Assembly (NCBI RefSeq): GCF_900215485.1
Contig: NZ_OCMZ01000001.1
Coordinates: forward strand, 1,116,001 to 1,180,000
DNA from: Nitrosovibrio sp. Nv4
GTDB lineage: Bacteria; Pseudomonadota; Gammaproteobacteria; Burkholderiales; Nitrosomonadaceae
Length of the DNA: 64,000 nucleotides
Direction: 5' to 3'
Part shown: positions 17,880-27,169 of the stretch, piece after piece
Position numbering within the stretch: position 1 is the stretch's first letter
How the letters are laid out: the number at the start of each line of letters is the position of its first letter
Made by a program: the position numbers and the translations under genes
Notes under the pieces: model-generated
Database searches by the model: none
Seen by the model: only the letters and a program-made list of their open reading frames with translations
Told to the model about the DNA's origin: nothing

Positions 17880-19055
17880 TCATATTTTGTTTTTCGGCGC
17901 TTGATTCGGCAGCATTAATCTGAACGTCGAACCAACTCCTACTTCGGAATCGATTTCAAGTTTGCCACCCAGGAGTCGGGTAGCCTCCGTAGCAATGGAT
18001 AGCCCAAGCCCGACGCCGGGCTTCCCATACGTATCGCCTCGCCGGAAGGCATCAAATAAATGAGTCAGATCTTCTGGCGCAATGCCAGGGCCCTGATCGC
18101 TGATGCTCAGCTCCCAACCGATGCCCTCCCCATTCGAGTTATTCCGGGCCGTTACTTTTATTCTGCCCCTTGAACTGTATTTTATTGCGTTACCCAGCAG
18201 GTTTTGCAACACAAGTATCAGCAGACTTTCGTCACTGATCGCCTGCGCGCCGGCCGGCACTTCCAACTCCAACGCCAGTCCCTTGGATTTGGCTTCGTGG
18301 GCTAGCTGACTGACAACTTGAGGTAGCAAAGAATTCAAATCGACAGGCTCCGCCACATGCTGAACATCGGTTCTGCGGAGTTGCTCGCACTGGAGCAATC
18401 GGTCCATTCCCATAGTGGTCTGAAGTATTGCTTGCTTGACGGACTCCAGGTCGATTGCATTGCTCGCATACTCGGGAATTTTAGCAAGTTTCATGGCGAG
18501 AAGCTGTATGTGAAGCAGGGCATGATGGAGGTGGTTCCGAAGATCATGCGAAAGAAATGAAAGATATTTGGATTGAACTTCGGTAGAAGCACTGATTTGC
18601 TGTTGCAGGTGCTCGGTAAACATGACGATTCCACTTTGAAGGGCCGTGTCCACGGCCATGTTCAAGGCGATATTATTTCGCACATCCAGTCTCTCATCCA
18701 GTTCCTCGGAAATTTGCTGGATAATGACCCGGCGAAGCAGCCGGTACTCGACGACCAGTTCGCGCATATTATAATTTTCCTGAAAGCGGGATTCTCCATG
18801 CAGCTTGCTGCCTTCCACGAGATCGCGGGTGGCGACGGGTTGATCCGAAGCAAACGCATCGATAATCTCCTGCAGGATCAAGGGTACGGAATCCCGGAGA
18901 CTCTTGAGTGTGAGCGCGTCGGCAGCCGGCAGTGTAAGAGCAACAGCAGATTCCCATTCCAGAAGAATGGAATCCTTCCGCAACGTCAGAGCCGATGCGA
19001 GAAGAGGGAAGGAGTGGTACGCCAAGAGGTCAAGCGTCAAGTCGTCAGTCGACAT
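17880..19055 (-). CDS. Orphan sensor histidine kinase
   Basis: 391 residues, no membrane segment, so probably cytoplasmic. The N-terminal 150 residues are helical and resemble RsbR-type sensor domains found on soluble kinases. The H box is FLSHDLRNHLHH with the phospho-acceptor H170. The ATPase domain has the N box LLGNAIKYS, G1 DQGPGIAPEDL and G2 GVGLGLSIA. No response regulator gene adjoins it: lnt lies downstream about 270 bases away and a divergent M23 peptidase gene upstream. Its partner must be encoded elsewhere. Signal unknown. Confidence 0.88.
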   Translation of the reverse strand: MSTDDLTLDLLAYHSFPLLASALTLRKDSILLEWESAVALTLPAADALTLKSLRDSVPLILQEIIDAFASDQPVATRDLVEGSKLHGESRFQENYNMRELVVEYRLLRRVIIQQISEELDERLDVRNNIALNMAVDTALQSGIVMFTEHLQQQISASTEVQSKYLSFLSHDLRNHLHHALLHIQLLAMKLAKIPEYASNAIDLESVKQAILQTTMGMDRLLQCEQLRRTDVQHVAEPVDLNSLLPQVVSQLAHEAKSKGLALELEVPAGAQAISDESLLILVLQNLLGNAIKYSSRGRIKVTARNNSNGEGIGWELSISDQGPGIAPEDLTHLFDAFRRGDTYGKPGVGLGLSIATEATRLLGGKLEIDSEVGVGSTFRLMLPNQAPKNKI

Positions 19056-19311
19056 AAATGCACCTTGTGCGCGTTTTCAATGCTGGATAATTTCGACGGA
19101 TGTTACTGCTGATTTTGAGATAGCTTGCAGCTGCTCGCGCTTCGGCGTTGTCACCGCGGTTTACTGCCCAAGCAGCGGCTTGGACGAACTGCAGACAAAG
19201 CGAGAAAGTATACCTTACCTGAGATTGGTGTATGGGAACTAGCACCCTTTATTCTGCAGATTTTATGTTAGACTCTGCACCTCAAAAGCCATGAAGGGAA
19301 TGAGGGATATC

Positions 19312-20628
19312 ATGCCGGGCAACAAAGACAAAGTTTCAGTGCAAAAGCCGCAGGCGCTGACAAAAAAAAGATTGCGCTGGCTCATTCTGTTATCCAGTTT
19401 TCCGTTATTCGGCATGATGGCGGCTTTTGGTATTGCACCGAATACTTCATTGGAAGAGGTGCCCGTCCAGCAGGTCGTCCTCGGCCTCGAGCTTCCTGAA
19501 ATCCAACTTGATTCCAGTGCCGACATGATGTTTTGGCGGCAGGAACGCATTCAGCGCGGCGACACTTTGGCAACTCTGCTTTCCCGCCTCGATGTGGATA
19601 ATCAGGAAGCGCTGACTTTCATGCGCGATGCCAGGGATATGAAGGCCATACATCAACTGGTGGCCGGCAAGACCATCCATGTGCAAACTACGGCTGCGGG
19701 TGAGTTGCTTCTGCTCCGTTACTTTCCTGGCGGCAGCGAGCAGATGGTGGTGGAAAAGACCAATGGCTCATTTAAGGTAAGCGAGAAACCGGCCCAGCTG
19801 GAAACCCACATCCAGATGAAATCGGGTGTAATAAACACCTCATTGTTCGCTGCTATCGACAACGCGGGTGTGCCTGAAAGTGTTGCTACTCAAATTGTCG
19901 ATATTCTGGCGTCTGAAATCGATTTTCATCGGGATTTGCGCAAGGGCGATCGTTTTACGGTGGTATACGATTCCCTTTATGGCAATGGCGAGCCTGCCAG
20001 AGCTGGACGAGTACTCGCGGTGGAATTCGTCAATCAGGGAACGCCCTATCGGGGATTATATTTCGAGGTGGACAACGGAGAAAGCGGTTACTACACACCT
20101 GACGGGAAAAGCCTGAAAAAAGCGTTTTTGCGCTCACCGCTGGAGTTTTCGCGCATCAGCTCCGGTTTTTCCGCCGGTCGCTTCCATCCCGTTCTGAAAA
20201 CATGGCGCGCGCATAAGGGAATTGACTATGCTGCGCCCACAGGTACGGGGGTGAAGGCCGCAGCCGATGGGACTGTGGCATTTGCCGGCTGGCAGGGCGG
20301 CTATGGTAACGTCATTTTCCTGCAGCATCAGGGATCGTACTCCACGGTTTACGGTCACTTATCAGCTTTCGCCAAAGGCTTGCGCAAGGGGCAGCATGTC
20401 CGCCAGGGCGACATTATCGGTCGTGTCGGCGCAACGGGAATGGCTACGGGTCCACATCTGCATTATGAATTCCGTTTCAAGGATGTCCAGCGCGATCCCT
20501 TGAAGGTGGCGATGCCCACTGCGAATCCCGTCCCATCCAAACATATGGCTGGATTTTACGAATATACGAAATCATCGATGGCCAGGCTGGACATGCTGCG
20601 CGGCACCAGCCTCGCATTTCTTGATTAG
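19312..20628 (+). CDS. M23 family murein endopeptidase with N-terminal LysM/OapA-like region
   Basis: About 438 residues. It would cut peptide cross-links in the periplasm. One N-terminal membrane segment (about 22-40), a LysM-like region around RIQRGDTLATLLSRL, then a LytM/M23 domain with HKGIDYAAP (zinc His and Asp), the YGHLS loop and GPHLHYEF. Intact zinc ligands suggest an active hydrolase rather than an activator. I prefer ATG at 19312, which has GAGGG six bases upstream; ATG at 19291 adds seven residues. Followed 36 bases later by anmK; the pair is conserved in betaproteobacteria, often with tyrS. Confidence 0.9.
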   Translation: MPGNKDKVSVQKPQALTKKRLRWLILLSSFPLFGMMAAFGIAPNTSLEEVPVQQVVLGLELPEIQLDSSADMMFWRQERIQRGDTLATLLSRLDVDNQEALTFMRDARDMKAIHQLVAGKTIHVQTTAAGELLLLRYFPGGSEQMVVEKTNGSFKVSEKPAQLETHIQMKSGVINTSLFAAIDNAGVPESVATQIVDILASEIDFHRDLRKGDRFTVVYDSLYGNGEPARAGRVLAVEFVNQGTPYRGLYFEVDNGESGYYTPDGKSLKKAFLRSPLEFSRISSGFSAGRFHPVLKTWRAHKGIDYAAPTGTGVKAAADGTVAFAGWQGGYGNVIFLQHQGSYSTVYGHLSAFAKGLRKGQHVRQGDIIGRVGATGMATGPHLHYEFRFKDVQRDPLKVAMPTANPVPSKHMAGFYEYTKSSMARLDMLRGTSLAFLD

Positions 20629-20664
20629 CCTTGAATCCGGCGTTAATCCGAAATAGCGAGTTAC

Positions 20665-21786
20665 ATGGGCCATAGGCGGAAGAATTTGAAGACCGCTTAC
20701 TATATCGGAATCATGTCGGGCACCAGTCTGGATGGGATAGATGCGGTGCTGGGTGATTTCAGTTCCTCGCCTCCATCCCTGCTGCACACCTTTTATCTGC
20801 CCTACGAAGCAGATTTACGCAACCGCTTGCTGGATCTGCATTACCCAGGTCAGGATGAGCTGCACCGCGCAGCCGTGCTTGGCAATGAGCTTGCCCGTCA
20901 TTATGCCGAGGCGGTGGCGGGCCTGCTTGCCAAAAGTGGCCTTAAACCGGGCGACGTGGCAGCCATCGGTTGTCACGGCCAGACCGTACGCCACTGCCCG
21001 CAATCAGCGACAGGTTATACTATTCAGTTGTGCAATTCAGCATTGTTGGTCGAACTCACCGGCATTGCCGTGGCGTCGGATTTCAGAAGCCGCGATATAG
21101 CCGCGGGGGGTCAAGGCGCTCCTCTGGTTCCGGCGTTTCATCAGGTCTTGTTCCGAGATTCTCGAATTCATCGTGTCATTGTCAATATTGGTGGGATCTG
21201 CAATCTCACCAACCTCGCGCCTGGTGGAGAAGTCAGCGGTTTCGACTGCGGACCCGGCAATATGGTGATGGACGCATGGAGTTGGCGGCATACGGGTGAG
21301 GTATATGATGAAAACGGGGCGTGGGCCGAATCCGGAAAAATAATCCCCGCGCTGCTTGAAAGCCTCTGGGCAACTCCATTTTTTTCCATGGCGCCCCCAA
21401 AAAGTGCTGGCAGAGAGCTGTTCAATCTTGCCTGGCTCGATAGTTATTTAACCGGAGAGGAAAAGCCGGCCGATGTGCAGTCGACGCTTCTGCAGCTGAC
21501 CATTCGGGGAATTGCCGAGCCGCTGTTTGCCTATTTCCCGGATGCGGCAGAAGTTTATTTATGCGGAGGGGGAGCGCATAACGCGGCGTTGGTAACGCGA
21601 TTGCGTGTGGCGTTGCCTGACAAGAAGGTGTTATTAACCGACAGTCTCGGCGTCGATGCAGACTGGCTGGAAGCGTTTGCTTTTGCCTGGTTGGCAAAAC
21701 AGCTGATCAGGGGGATTTCTGCCAATCTTCCCGCGGTAACTGGCGCAAAAGGTCCCCGGCTGCTCGGTGCGATATATCCCGTTTGA
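20665..21786 (+). CDS. anmK: Anhydro-N-acetylmuramic acid kinase
   Basis: 373 residues. It hydrolyses and phosphorylates 1,6-anhydro-MurNAc in cell-wall recycling. The ATP-binding YYIGIMSGTSLDGIDAVL is at the N-terminus; GCHGQT, NIGGICNLT and GFDCGPGNMVMDAW follow. Usual length is about 370. A TTG at 20686 (protein starting LKTAYYIG) also fits family N-termini and cannot be excluded. The gene follows a murein hydrolase, consistent with recycling of its products. A bidirectional terminator follows. Confidence 0.95.
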   Translation: MGHRRKNLKTAYYIGIMSGTSLDGIDAVLGDFSSSPPSLLHTFYLPYEADLRNRLLDLHYPGQDELHRAAVLGNELARHYAEAVAGLLAKSGLKPGDVAAIGCHGQTVRHCPQSATGYTIQLCNSALLVELTGIAVASDFRSRDIAAGGQGAPLVPAFHQVLFRDSRIHRVIVNIGGICNLTNLAPGGEVSGFDCGPGNMVMDAWSWRHTGEVYDENGAWAESGKIIPALLESLWATPFFSMAPPKSAGRELFNLAWLDSYLTGEEKPADVQSTLLQLTIRGIAEPLFAYFPDAAEVYLCGGGAHNAALVTRLRVALPDKKVLLTDSLGVDADWLEAFAFAWLAKQLIRGISANLPAVTGAKGPRLLGAIYPV

Positions 21787-21827
21787 TTCCGACAATGAAG
21801 ACGTATCACGTCCCCATTTTTCTCTGC

Positions 21828-21863
21828 AAACAAAAACGGAGGCCTGAGCTTCCGTTTTTGTTT
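21828..21863. terminator. Bidirectional Rho-independent terminator
   Basis: AAACAAAAACGGA at 21828-21840 pairs with TCCGTTTTTGTTT at 21851-21863 across a ten-base loop. A-tract and T-tract flank the GC core on both sides, so it can serve anmK (plus) and erpA (minus), which converge here. Confidence 0.85.
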
Positions 21864-21919
21864 TAATCCTACCCGCTGCCGTAAAAAACACGCCGCTGTA
21901 TCGTCTGGCGCACCCCTGG

Positions 21920-22288
21920 TTACATGGAAAATGAGGATCCGCAACCGCAGGTACTGGCAGCCCCTGGATTCTTGATAACAAATTGCGCGCCTTCGGCGCT
22001 TTCCTGATAATCGATTTCCGACCCCGCGAGGTACTGAAAGCTCATCGCATCTATCAGGAGTTTCACGCCATTCTTTTCCAGCACGATATCATCTTCACTC
22101 GTCAGCTCATCAAATGTAAAGCCGTATTTGAAGCCGGAGCATCCTCCACCCGCCACAAATACTCGCAACTTGAGATCGGTGTTTCCTTCTTCTTCGATCA
22201 ATTGTCCGACTTTGTTTGCCGCGCTATCGGTAAAGATCAACGGAACCTGCATTTCGGCAACCAGGTTAGCCTCGGTTGGTGCGTTCAT
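21920..22288 (-). CDS. erpA: Iron-sulfur cluster insertion protein ErpA
   Basis: 122 residues, an A-type Fe-S carrier that passes clusters to target enzymes. The three ligand cysteines are C50 in [11 protein letters not shown], and C114 and C116 in STCGCGSSF. It lies at the end of the argC-DUF6776-bactofilin-erpA run on the minus strand, as in many betaproteobacteria. Confidence 0.94.
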   Translation of the reverse strand: MNAPTEANLVAEMQVPLIFTDSAANKVGQLIEEEGNTDLKLRVFVAGGGCSGFKYGFTFDELTSEDDIVLEKNGVKLLIDAMSFQYLAGSEIDYQESAEGAQFVIKNPGAASTCGCGSSFSM

Positions 22289-22345
22289 ATTGAATTTTCC
22301 GAATAAATTAACTAGAAAAAATTATCCCCTGCTATTGCGCAAAGG

Positions 22346-22762
22346 TCAATCACCCTTGGCGACAGGAGAGGGTATCAGCGTCACCACCTTGTTGTCGGGT
22401 TGCGCCTCCAGATGATGAAGCCTGCCATCAACCGATGCGCCAAGTTGTATCTCCATGGTTTTGTAATGGACATCGCCGAAGATTCTGGCTTGCGGTTGCA
22501 ACTCTACATATTCGCTAGCATAGATGGCGCCTGTTATGGAGCCATTAACAACCGCGTGAGAAACCTGGATCTTTCCCTCGATGACGGCCTGATCGCTTAA
22601 CACCAAGGCGCTGGGCCTGTCTCCCAGTGCGATAATGTTTCCGGTAACATGGCCGTCTATGCGCAATCCGCCGCTGAAGCTGATATTGCCCTCGATATGG
22701 GTGCCTGCGCCGATAAGCGAGTCAATCTGGTTTTGAGGTTTGCCTGTTTTTTTTCCGAACAT
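22346..22762 (-). CDS. Bactofilin (polymer-forming cytoskeletal protein)
   Basis: 138 residues. A right-handed beta-helix core with repeating hydrophobic steps (DSLIGAGTHIEGNISFSGGL, then GHVTGNII and GKIQVSHAVVNGSI) and short disordered ends. Bactofilins polymerise without nucleotide and organise cell-wall enzymes or shape. It starts ten bases after the coiled-coil gene stops. The presence of murein enzymes nearby is suggestive only. Confidence 0.9.
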   Translation of the reverse strand: MFGKKTGKPQNQIDSLIGAGTHIEGNISFSGGLRIDGHVTGNIIALGDRPSALVLSDQAVIEGKIQVSHAVVNGSITGAIYASEYVELQPQARIFGDVHYKTMEIQLGASVDGRLHHLEAQPDNKVVTLIPSPVAKGD

Positions 22763-22772
22763 TCTCTCTCCT

Positions 22773-23510
22773 TCACAAAGACAGATTCACGGTCTGTGTT
22801 AGCCTTGCCTGCGCTACACCTTTTTCAAACACCTTCACTTGCATGCTGTCCACAACGGCGTCCGGCGGCAGATGGAAGGTATTTTCTATTCGCTGGTAAA
22901 ACTTGAAGGTCACGTCACGCGCCTTTGATGTGCTGTCGGCAAGAGGTAACATCATTTTTTCCCCATTTTGCTGGAAATTGACCGAAAATTCCAGGCTGCC
23001 CTGAAAATCCTTCGGGCGCTGCCCGCCCTGCACCAGCAACATGCTATAACGATATTCTCCGGGCAAGTTGCCCCGTTCCAGCTTTAAACGCCCGATCGAA
23101 AGCCGCTGCTCGGTTTTTCCGGTAGCCGACCCGAGACTCTGGAAAAACGCCAGATTCTCTTTCAGGCGAATATTTTCATCTTCCAGGCCCTTGATCTGCC
23201 TGGTGATATCTTCCCGCGCGACGAGGTCCATCTGTACCTGGCGATCAAGGCCTGCCACTTTCATTCGCAGTTCGTCGTTATCCTGCTGAAGCCGTGCATT
23301 CACCTGTGATAACCGATCCAATTCATGGCTTGTTTCATTCTTGTCAAAACCTGCAAACTTGCGGCCGGCATCGTACATCCCCCAGGACAGAACCACCGCC
23401 AACACAGCGAGGGTACCGACAACCAGCCATCGCACGTAAGCGGGTGTTTGCGGACGTATCGCCACTCGCGGCGCTGATATCCCGAACTTCCTCTTAAGCG
23501 ATTTAATCAT
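22773..23510 (-). CDS. Membrane-anchored coiled-coil protein (DUF6776-like)
   Basis: 245 residues. A short cytoplasmic N-terminus, one membrane helix (about 28-47, WLVVGTLAVLAVVLSWGMY), a coiled coil (about 60-125, NARLQQDNDELRMKVAGL), and a periplasmic beta-rich domain. This matches a betaproteobacterial family found beside bactofilin and erpA; function is not known. A role with the neighbouring bactofilin at the envelope is an inference from position. Confidence 0.75.
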   Translation of the reverse strand: MIKSLKRKFGISAPRVAIRPQTPAYVRWLVVGTLAVLAVVLSWGMYDAGRKFAGFDKNETSHELDRLSQVNARLQQDNDELRMKVAGLDRQVQMDLVAREDITRQIKGLEDENIRLKENLAFFQSLGSATGKTEQRLSIGRLKLERGNLPGEYRYSMLLVQGGQRPKDFQGSLEFSVNFQQNGEKMMLPLADSTSKARDVTFKFYQRIENTFHLPPDAVVDSMQVKVFEKGVAQARLTQTVNLSL

Positions 23511-23568
23511 AACCTGAGCAATGCCTCATGACATCAAACAACTGCCAAGGCACAGCCGTAGTGTTTCC

Positions 23569-24597
23569 TCAGGGAAGCAATGGTGCATAATCAATCGCCA
23601 GCGTTTCCGGCAAGCCGAACATGATGTTCATGTTCTGCACGGCCTGACCCGCCGCACCTTTCACAAGGTTGTCTGTTACCGAGAGTATCACCGCTGTGTC
23701 GCCGCCCTGCGGCCGATGCACTGCAATACGACAGAGGTTCGAGCCTCGTACCGAGCGCGTTTCCGGATGGGCGCCGGCGGGAAGCACGTCAACAAACGGC
23801 TCTTCGGCATATCGTTTTTCATATAAAGCCTGTAAATCGACATCGGTGTCAAGTCTGGCATAGAGTGTGGCATGTATGCCGCGGATCATGGGTGTAAGGT
23901 GCGGCACGAACGTCAGTCCGACAGGCCTCGTTGCCATGCCAGAGAGACCTTGCATGATCTCTGGTAGATGACGGTGTCCCGGCACACCATAAGCTTTGAA
24001 ATTATCGGCGGCTTCCGCAAACAGCGTATGTATTTCCGCATTGCGTCCAGCGCCCGATACGCCGGATTTTGCATCTGCAACCAGATGGTCGAGATCAACA
24101 ATCCCAGCCTCGACCACGGGCAGGAATCCCAGTTGCACCGCGGTAGGATAACAGCCGGGGTTCGCTATGAGCCGCGCATTCCTGATTTTTTCGCGATTGA
24201 TTTCCGGTAGGCCATAGACGGCCTCCTCAACCAGATCGGGGCAGGCATGGGGCTTGCTATACCATTTTTCCCACACCGCGATATCCTTGATACGAAAATC
24301 GGCAGCCAGGTCTATCACACGCACTCCCGCGTCCAGCAATGACCGGGCCTGTTGCATGGCAATACCGTTGGGCGTGGCAAAGAACACGACATCGCATTTG
24401 TCCAGGCCAGCTTCTGCGGGATCAGAGAAATTAAGTGATACCCGACCTCGCAAACTGGGGAATAATTCGGCTACACCTATTCCAGCTTCTTTACGTGAAG
24501 TAATTGTCTGTATGCTTGCCTCAGGATGTTGAGACAGAATGCGCAGCAGTTCTACACCGGTATAACCGGTTCCACCTACAATACCAATTTTAAGCAT
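23569..24597 (-). CDS. argC: N-acetyl-gamma-glutamyl-phosphate reductase
   Basis: 342 residues. NADPH-dependent third step of arginine synthesis. The nucleotide-binding [15 protein letters not shown] lies at the N-terminus and the catalytic cysteine in [10 protein letters not shown]. The ATG at 24595-24597 has GGAGGA four bases upstream and gives the normal length; a longer frame to 24636 is unlikely. It lies upstream of the coiled-coil/bactofilin/erpA genes. Confidence 0.95.
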   Translation of the reverse strand: MLKIGIVGGTGYTGVELLRILSQHPEASIQTITSRKEAGIGVAELFPSLRGRVSLNFSDPAEAGLDKCDVVFFATPNGIAMQQARSLLDAGVRVIDLAADFRIKDIAVWEKWYSKPHACPDLVEEAVYGLPEINREKIRNARLIANPGCYPTAVQLGFLPVVEAGIVDLDHLVADAKSGVSGAGRNAEIHTLFAEAADNFKAYGVPGHRHLPEIMQGLSGMATRPVGLTFVPHLTPMIRGIHATLYARLDTDVDLQALYEKRYAEEPFVDVLPAGAHPETRSVRGSNLCRIAVHRPQGGDTAVILSVTDNLVKGAAGQAVQNMNIMFGLPETLAIDYAPLLP

Positions 24598-24923
24598 GAC
24601 TCCTCCAGGTTTTGCAGGAAGAGTGAGATTCCTCATAAGAGGCCTGCAAAATGAAATTTATACCTGCCACCCTCTGCTTTACGGATCGTGGGTTTGGCCG
24701 CTTCATCAAAACTTTTCCTGCCTCCAGAAATTACTTGCTACGGTCGCCATTCTTCCGTTTGATATTTTTAGTGCCTGGGGCTCAGTTGGTAGCCCCTCTG
24801 TTGGCAACTATTTATCAGATAAGTTCGACGAAGCCTTATATTCCGAGATGCGCGTTGCCGTCTCCTGCCCGGGTTATTTATCTTGAGAAACGCGAGCTGC
24901 CTCGCCGATTATAAAGCAACAAA
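24598..24923. other. Leader region of argC, no gene seen
   Basis: About 325 bases between argC and the rpsI terminator. Plus-strand frames here have non-coding composition. It should hold the argC promoter, but I cannot pick a convincing -35/-10 pair. No arginine-type operator was recognised with confidence. Confidence 0.45.
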
Positions 24924-24927
24924 TAAA

Positions 24928-24952
24928 AAAGCCGCCAGAAAGAGGCGGCTTT
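24928..24952 (-). terminator. Rho-independent terminator of rplM-rpsI
   Basis: GCCGCC at 24931-24936 pairs with GGCGGC at 24944-24949, extended by A/T pairs on both sides. On the minus strand the stem is followed by a run of six T (24925-24930 in plus coordinates), about 20 bases after the rpsI stop. Confidence 0.88.
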
Positions 24953-24972
24953 TGGTATGACAGGTACAAAGC

Positions 24973-25365
24973 CTATCTCTTCGAAAATTGTTTGCGCCGG
25001 CGTGCTTTGCGGAAGCCCACCTTTTTTCGTTCCACTTCCCGCGCGTCACGGGTCACAAGCCCGGCATTGCTCAATACGGGTTTCAGCGTGGCGTCAAAGT
25101 CAATCAATGCCCGGGTGATGCCATGCCGCACCGCTCCCGCCTGCCCAGATTCTCCGCCACCGTGGATGTTAACCATGATGTCAAAACTTGTAAGATTCCC
25201 CGTCAGCTCAAGTGGCTGACGAACCACCATGCGACCGGTTTCGCGGGAGAAAAACTCGTCAACCGGTTTGTCGTTGACAGTGATCAAACCCTTACCGGGT
25301 TTGAGGAATACCCGGGCCACCGCACTTTTGCGACGACCGGTGCCGTAATTATAGGTTGCGCTCAT
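24973..25365 (-). CDS. rpsI: 30S ribosomal protein S9
   Basis: 130 residues. It begins [17 protein letters not shown] and ends with the basic tail [13 protein letters not shown] that reaches the P-site tRNA. Five bases after rplM, the universal rplM-rpsI operon. Confidence 0.98.
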   Translation of the reverse strand: MSATYNYGTGRRKSAVARVFLKPGKGLITVNDKPVDEFFSRETGRMVVRQPLELTGNLTSFDIMVNIHGGGESGQAGAVRHGITRALIDFDATLKPVLSNAGLVTRDAREVERKKVGFRKARRRKQFSKR

Positions 25366-25370
25366 GGTAA

Positions 25371-25805
25371 TCAGGCCCTGACTTCAAGTTGTCGCGGCTG
25401 TTGTGCCGCGTGCGGGTGCGCAGCACCGGCATAGATTTTAAGTTTCTTCAGCATTGCATATCCTAACGGACCCTTTGGCAGCATACCCTTCACTGCTTTT
25501 TCCAGCGGGCGTCCCGGGAAGCGCGCATGCATTTTGGCAAAACTGGTTTCGTAAATGCCGCCCGGATAACCTGTATGCCGGTGATAAATCTTGTCTTCCG
25601 CCTTATTGCCGGTGACACGCAGTTTGTCGACATTGATTACAACGATAAAATCGCCGGTATCCACATGAGGAGTGTAAATGGGCTTGTGTTTGCCGCGCAG
25701 ACGATGAGCAATCTCTGCAGCGAGGCGCCCCAGCACCTTGTCGGCCGCATCAATTACGAACCACTCGTGGACTACTTCATGTGGTTTAGCCGAAAACGTT
25801 TTCAC
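25371..25805 (-). CDS. rplM: 50S ribosomal protein L13
   Basis: 144 residues beginning [19 protein letters not shown]. It contains [19 protein letters not shown] and the [18 protein letters not shown] segment typical of L13. I chose GTG at 25803-25805, with GGGGTGG upstream, because homologues begin at MKTF; another GTG at 25814 adds three residues. First gene of the rplM-rpsI operon. Confidence 0.97.
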   Translation of the reverse strand: MKTFSAKPHEVVHEWFVIDAADKVLGRLAAEIAHRLRGKHKPIYTPHVDTGDFIVVINVDKLRVTGNKAEDKIYHRHTGYPGGIYETSFAKMHARFPGRPLEKAVKGMLPKGPLGYAMLKKLKIYAGAAHPHAAQQPRQLEVRA

Positions 25806-26031
25806 AAAACCCACCCCTGCTTATTTCAGTAAAGCCGCGCATTCTATGCCAGAGCCCTGCGAATGTCAAACTTCAATCCGTTCCGCGAGTGTTCGGGGCA
25901 AAGCGTCTTCCAGCACCGGAACACTGCTCTTGCAAGCCTGAATGTTGTTTTATCTTTGTCTGTTCCCACCAAAATTCTTGAGAAAAAAGGTATCATAGCG
26001 CTGCTCAAGACTTGCTGAACCAGCGAAAATA

Positions 26032-26061
26032 TTGACGCGAAAACCAACACCTTATTATCTT
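26032..26061 (+). promoter_or_regulatory. Candidate promoter of the phosphoribulokinase gene
   Basis: TTGACG at 26032-26037 and TATCTT at 26056-26061, 18 bases apart, about 24 bases before the start codon. A moderately good sigma70-like pair in an AT-rich leader. Based on pattern only. Confidence 0.4.
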
Positions 26062-26084
26062 ATTGTCCTGAGGAGAAAGTCTGT

Positions 26085-26957
26085 ATGTCACAAAAACACC
26101 CCGTCATCGCCGTTACCGGGTCGTCCGGCGCCGGAACGTCGACGGTCAAGAATAGTTTCGAGCATATATTTCGGCGCGAGAAACTGACTGCTGCGGTGGT
26201 AGAGGGGGACAGCTTCCATCGTTATGATCGTGAGGCAATGAAGAAAGCCGTAGCTGAATCCGAGAAAAGTGATGGTCATGCCATCAGTCATTTCGGCCCC
26301 GAGGCCAACGAGTTCGAAAAACTGGAAGCGTTATTCAAGGAATATGGCGAGAGCGGAAGCGGCCAGGTTCGCCTGTATCTGCACAATGATGAGGAAGCCG
26401 CTCCATACCAGCAGAAGGCTGGCACCTTTACCCCGTGGTCATCGATAAAGCCCGGTTCCGATCTGCTGTTTTACGAAGGCTTGCATGGCGGGGTAAAGAG
26501 CGATACCGCCGATGTAGCAAAATATGTTGATTTACTGGTGGGCGTCGTTCCCATTGTCAATCTGGAATGGATCCAGAAAATCCATCGCGACATGAATGCG
26601 CGCGGTTATTCGGCGGAGGCGGTTACCCATACCATCCTTCGTCGCATGCACGATTACGTGCATTACATTACCCCGCAGTTTTCGCTTACGCATATCAATT
26701 TTCAGCGCGTACCCACCGTGGATACGTCCAATCCTTTCATTGCGCGCGACATACCCACGCTGGATGAAAGCTTTGTCGTGATCCGCTTCCGCGACCCCAA
26801 GAACGTGGATTTTCCGTACTTGTTGGCCATGATTCATAACTCGTTCATGTCCCGCCCAAATACAATTGTCGTGCCGGGTGGAAAAATGGGGTTGGCCATA
26901 GAACTGGTATTGACACCGCTCATTCTGGATCTGGTGAGGGAAAGCCGAAGCAGGTAA
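26085..26957 (+). CDS. prkB: Phosphoribulokinase
   Basis: 290 residues, the octameric proteobacterial (class I) type. It phosphorylates ribulose 5-phosphate to the Rubisco substrate ribulose 1,5-bisphosphate. The nucleotide-binding loop TGSSGAGTSTV starts at residue 11, and VEGDSFHRYDR and FYEGLHGG follow. GAGGAG precedes the ATG. It stands alone, far from any Rubisco gene in this window, between rplM and a helicase. Its presence is the main sign of an autotroph using the Calvin cycle. Confidence 0.95.
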   Translation: MSQKHPVIAVTGSSGAGTSTVKNSFEHIFRREKLTAAVVEGDSFHRYDREAMKKAVAESEKSDGHAISHFGPEANEFEKLEALFKEYGESGSGQVRLYLHNDEEAAPYQQKAGTFTPWSSIKPGSDLLFYEGLHGGVKSDTADVAKYVDLLVGVVPIVNLEWIQKIHRDMNARGYSAEAVTHTILRRMHDYVHYITPQFSLTHINFQRVPTVDTSNPFIARDIPTLDESFVVIRFRDPKNVDFPYLLAMIHNSFMSRPNTIVVPGGKMGLAIELVLTPLILDLVRESRSR

Positions 26958-27169
26958 TCACGCAACTTCCGATGAAGTGCCCAATAAATCCGAACTTTCC
27001 ATTTCCACGCTTTTACCGGTGTTTGTAAGCTTGGCAGGTTGTGCCAAATAAAGCTTGCTTGGGAAGTTTGAATTTATAGGGCGCCCATACCTGCGTTTCT
27101 TTCAGCCCATCACCCTCAAACTGAACGAAGGCTGATAATAATTCGGTCTCTGTTCCAATCGTTTTCTCA

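Noticed and set aside
19045-19245. 66-codon minus-strand frame before the histidine kinase
   Set aside because: A GTG start almost on top of its possible ribosome binding site, no motif and an overlap with the kinase start; too weak to call.
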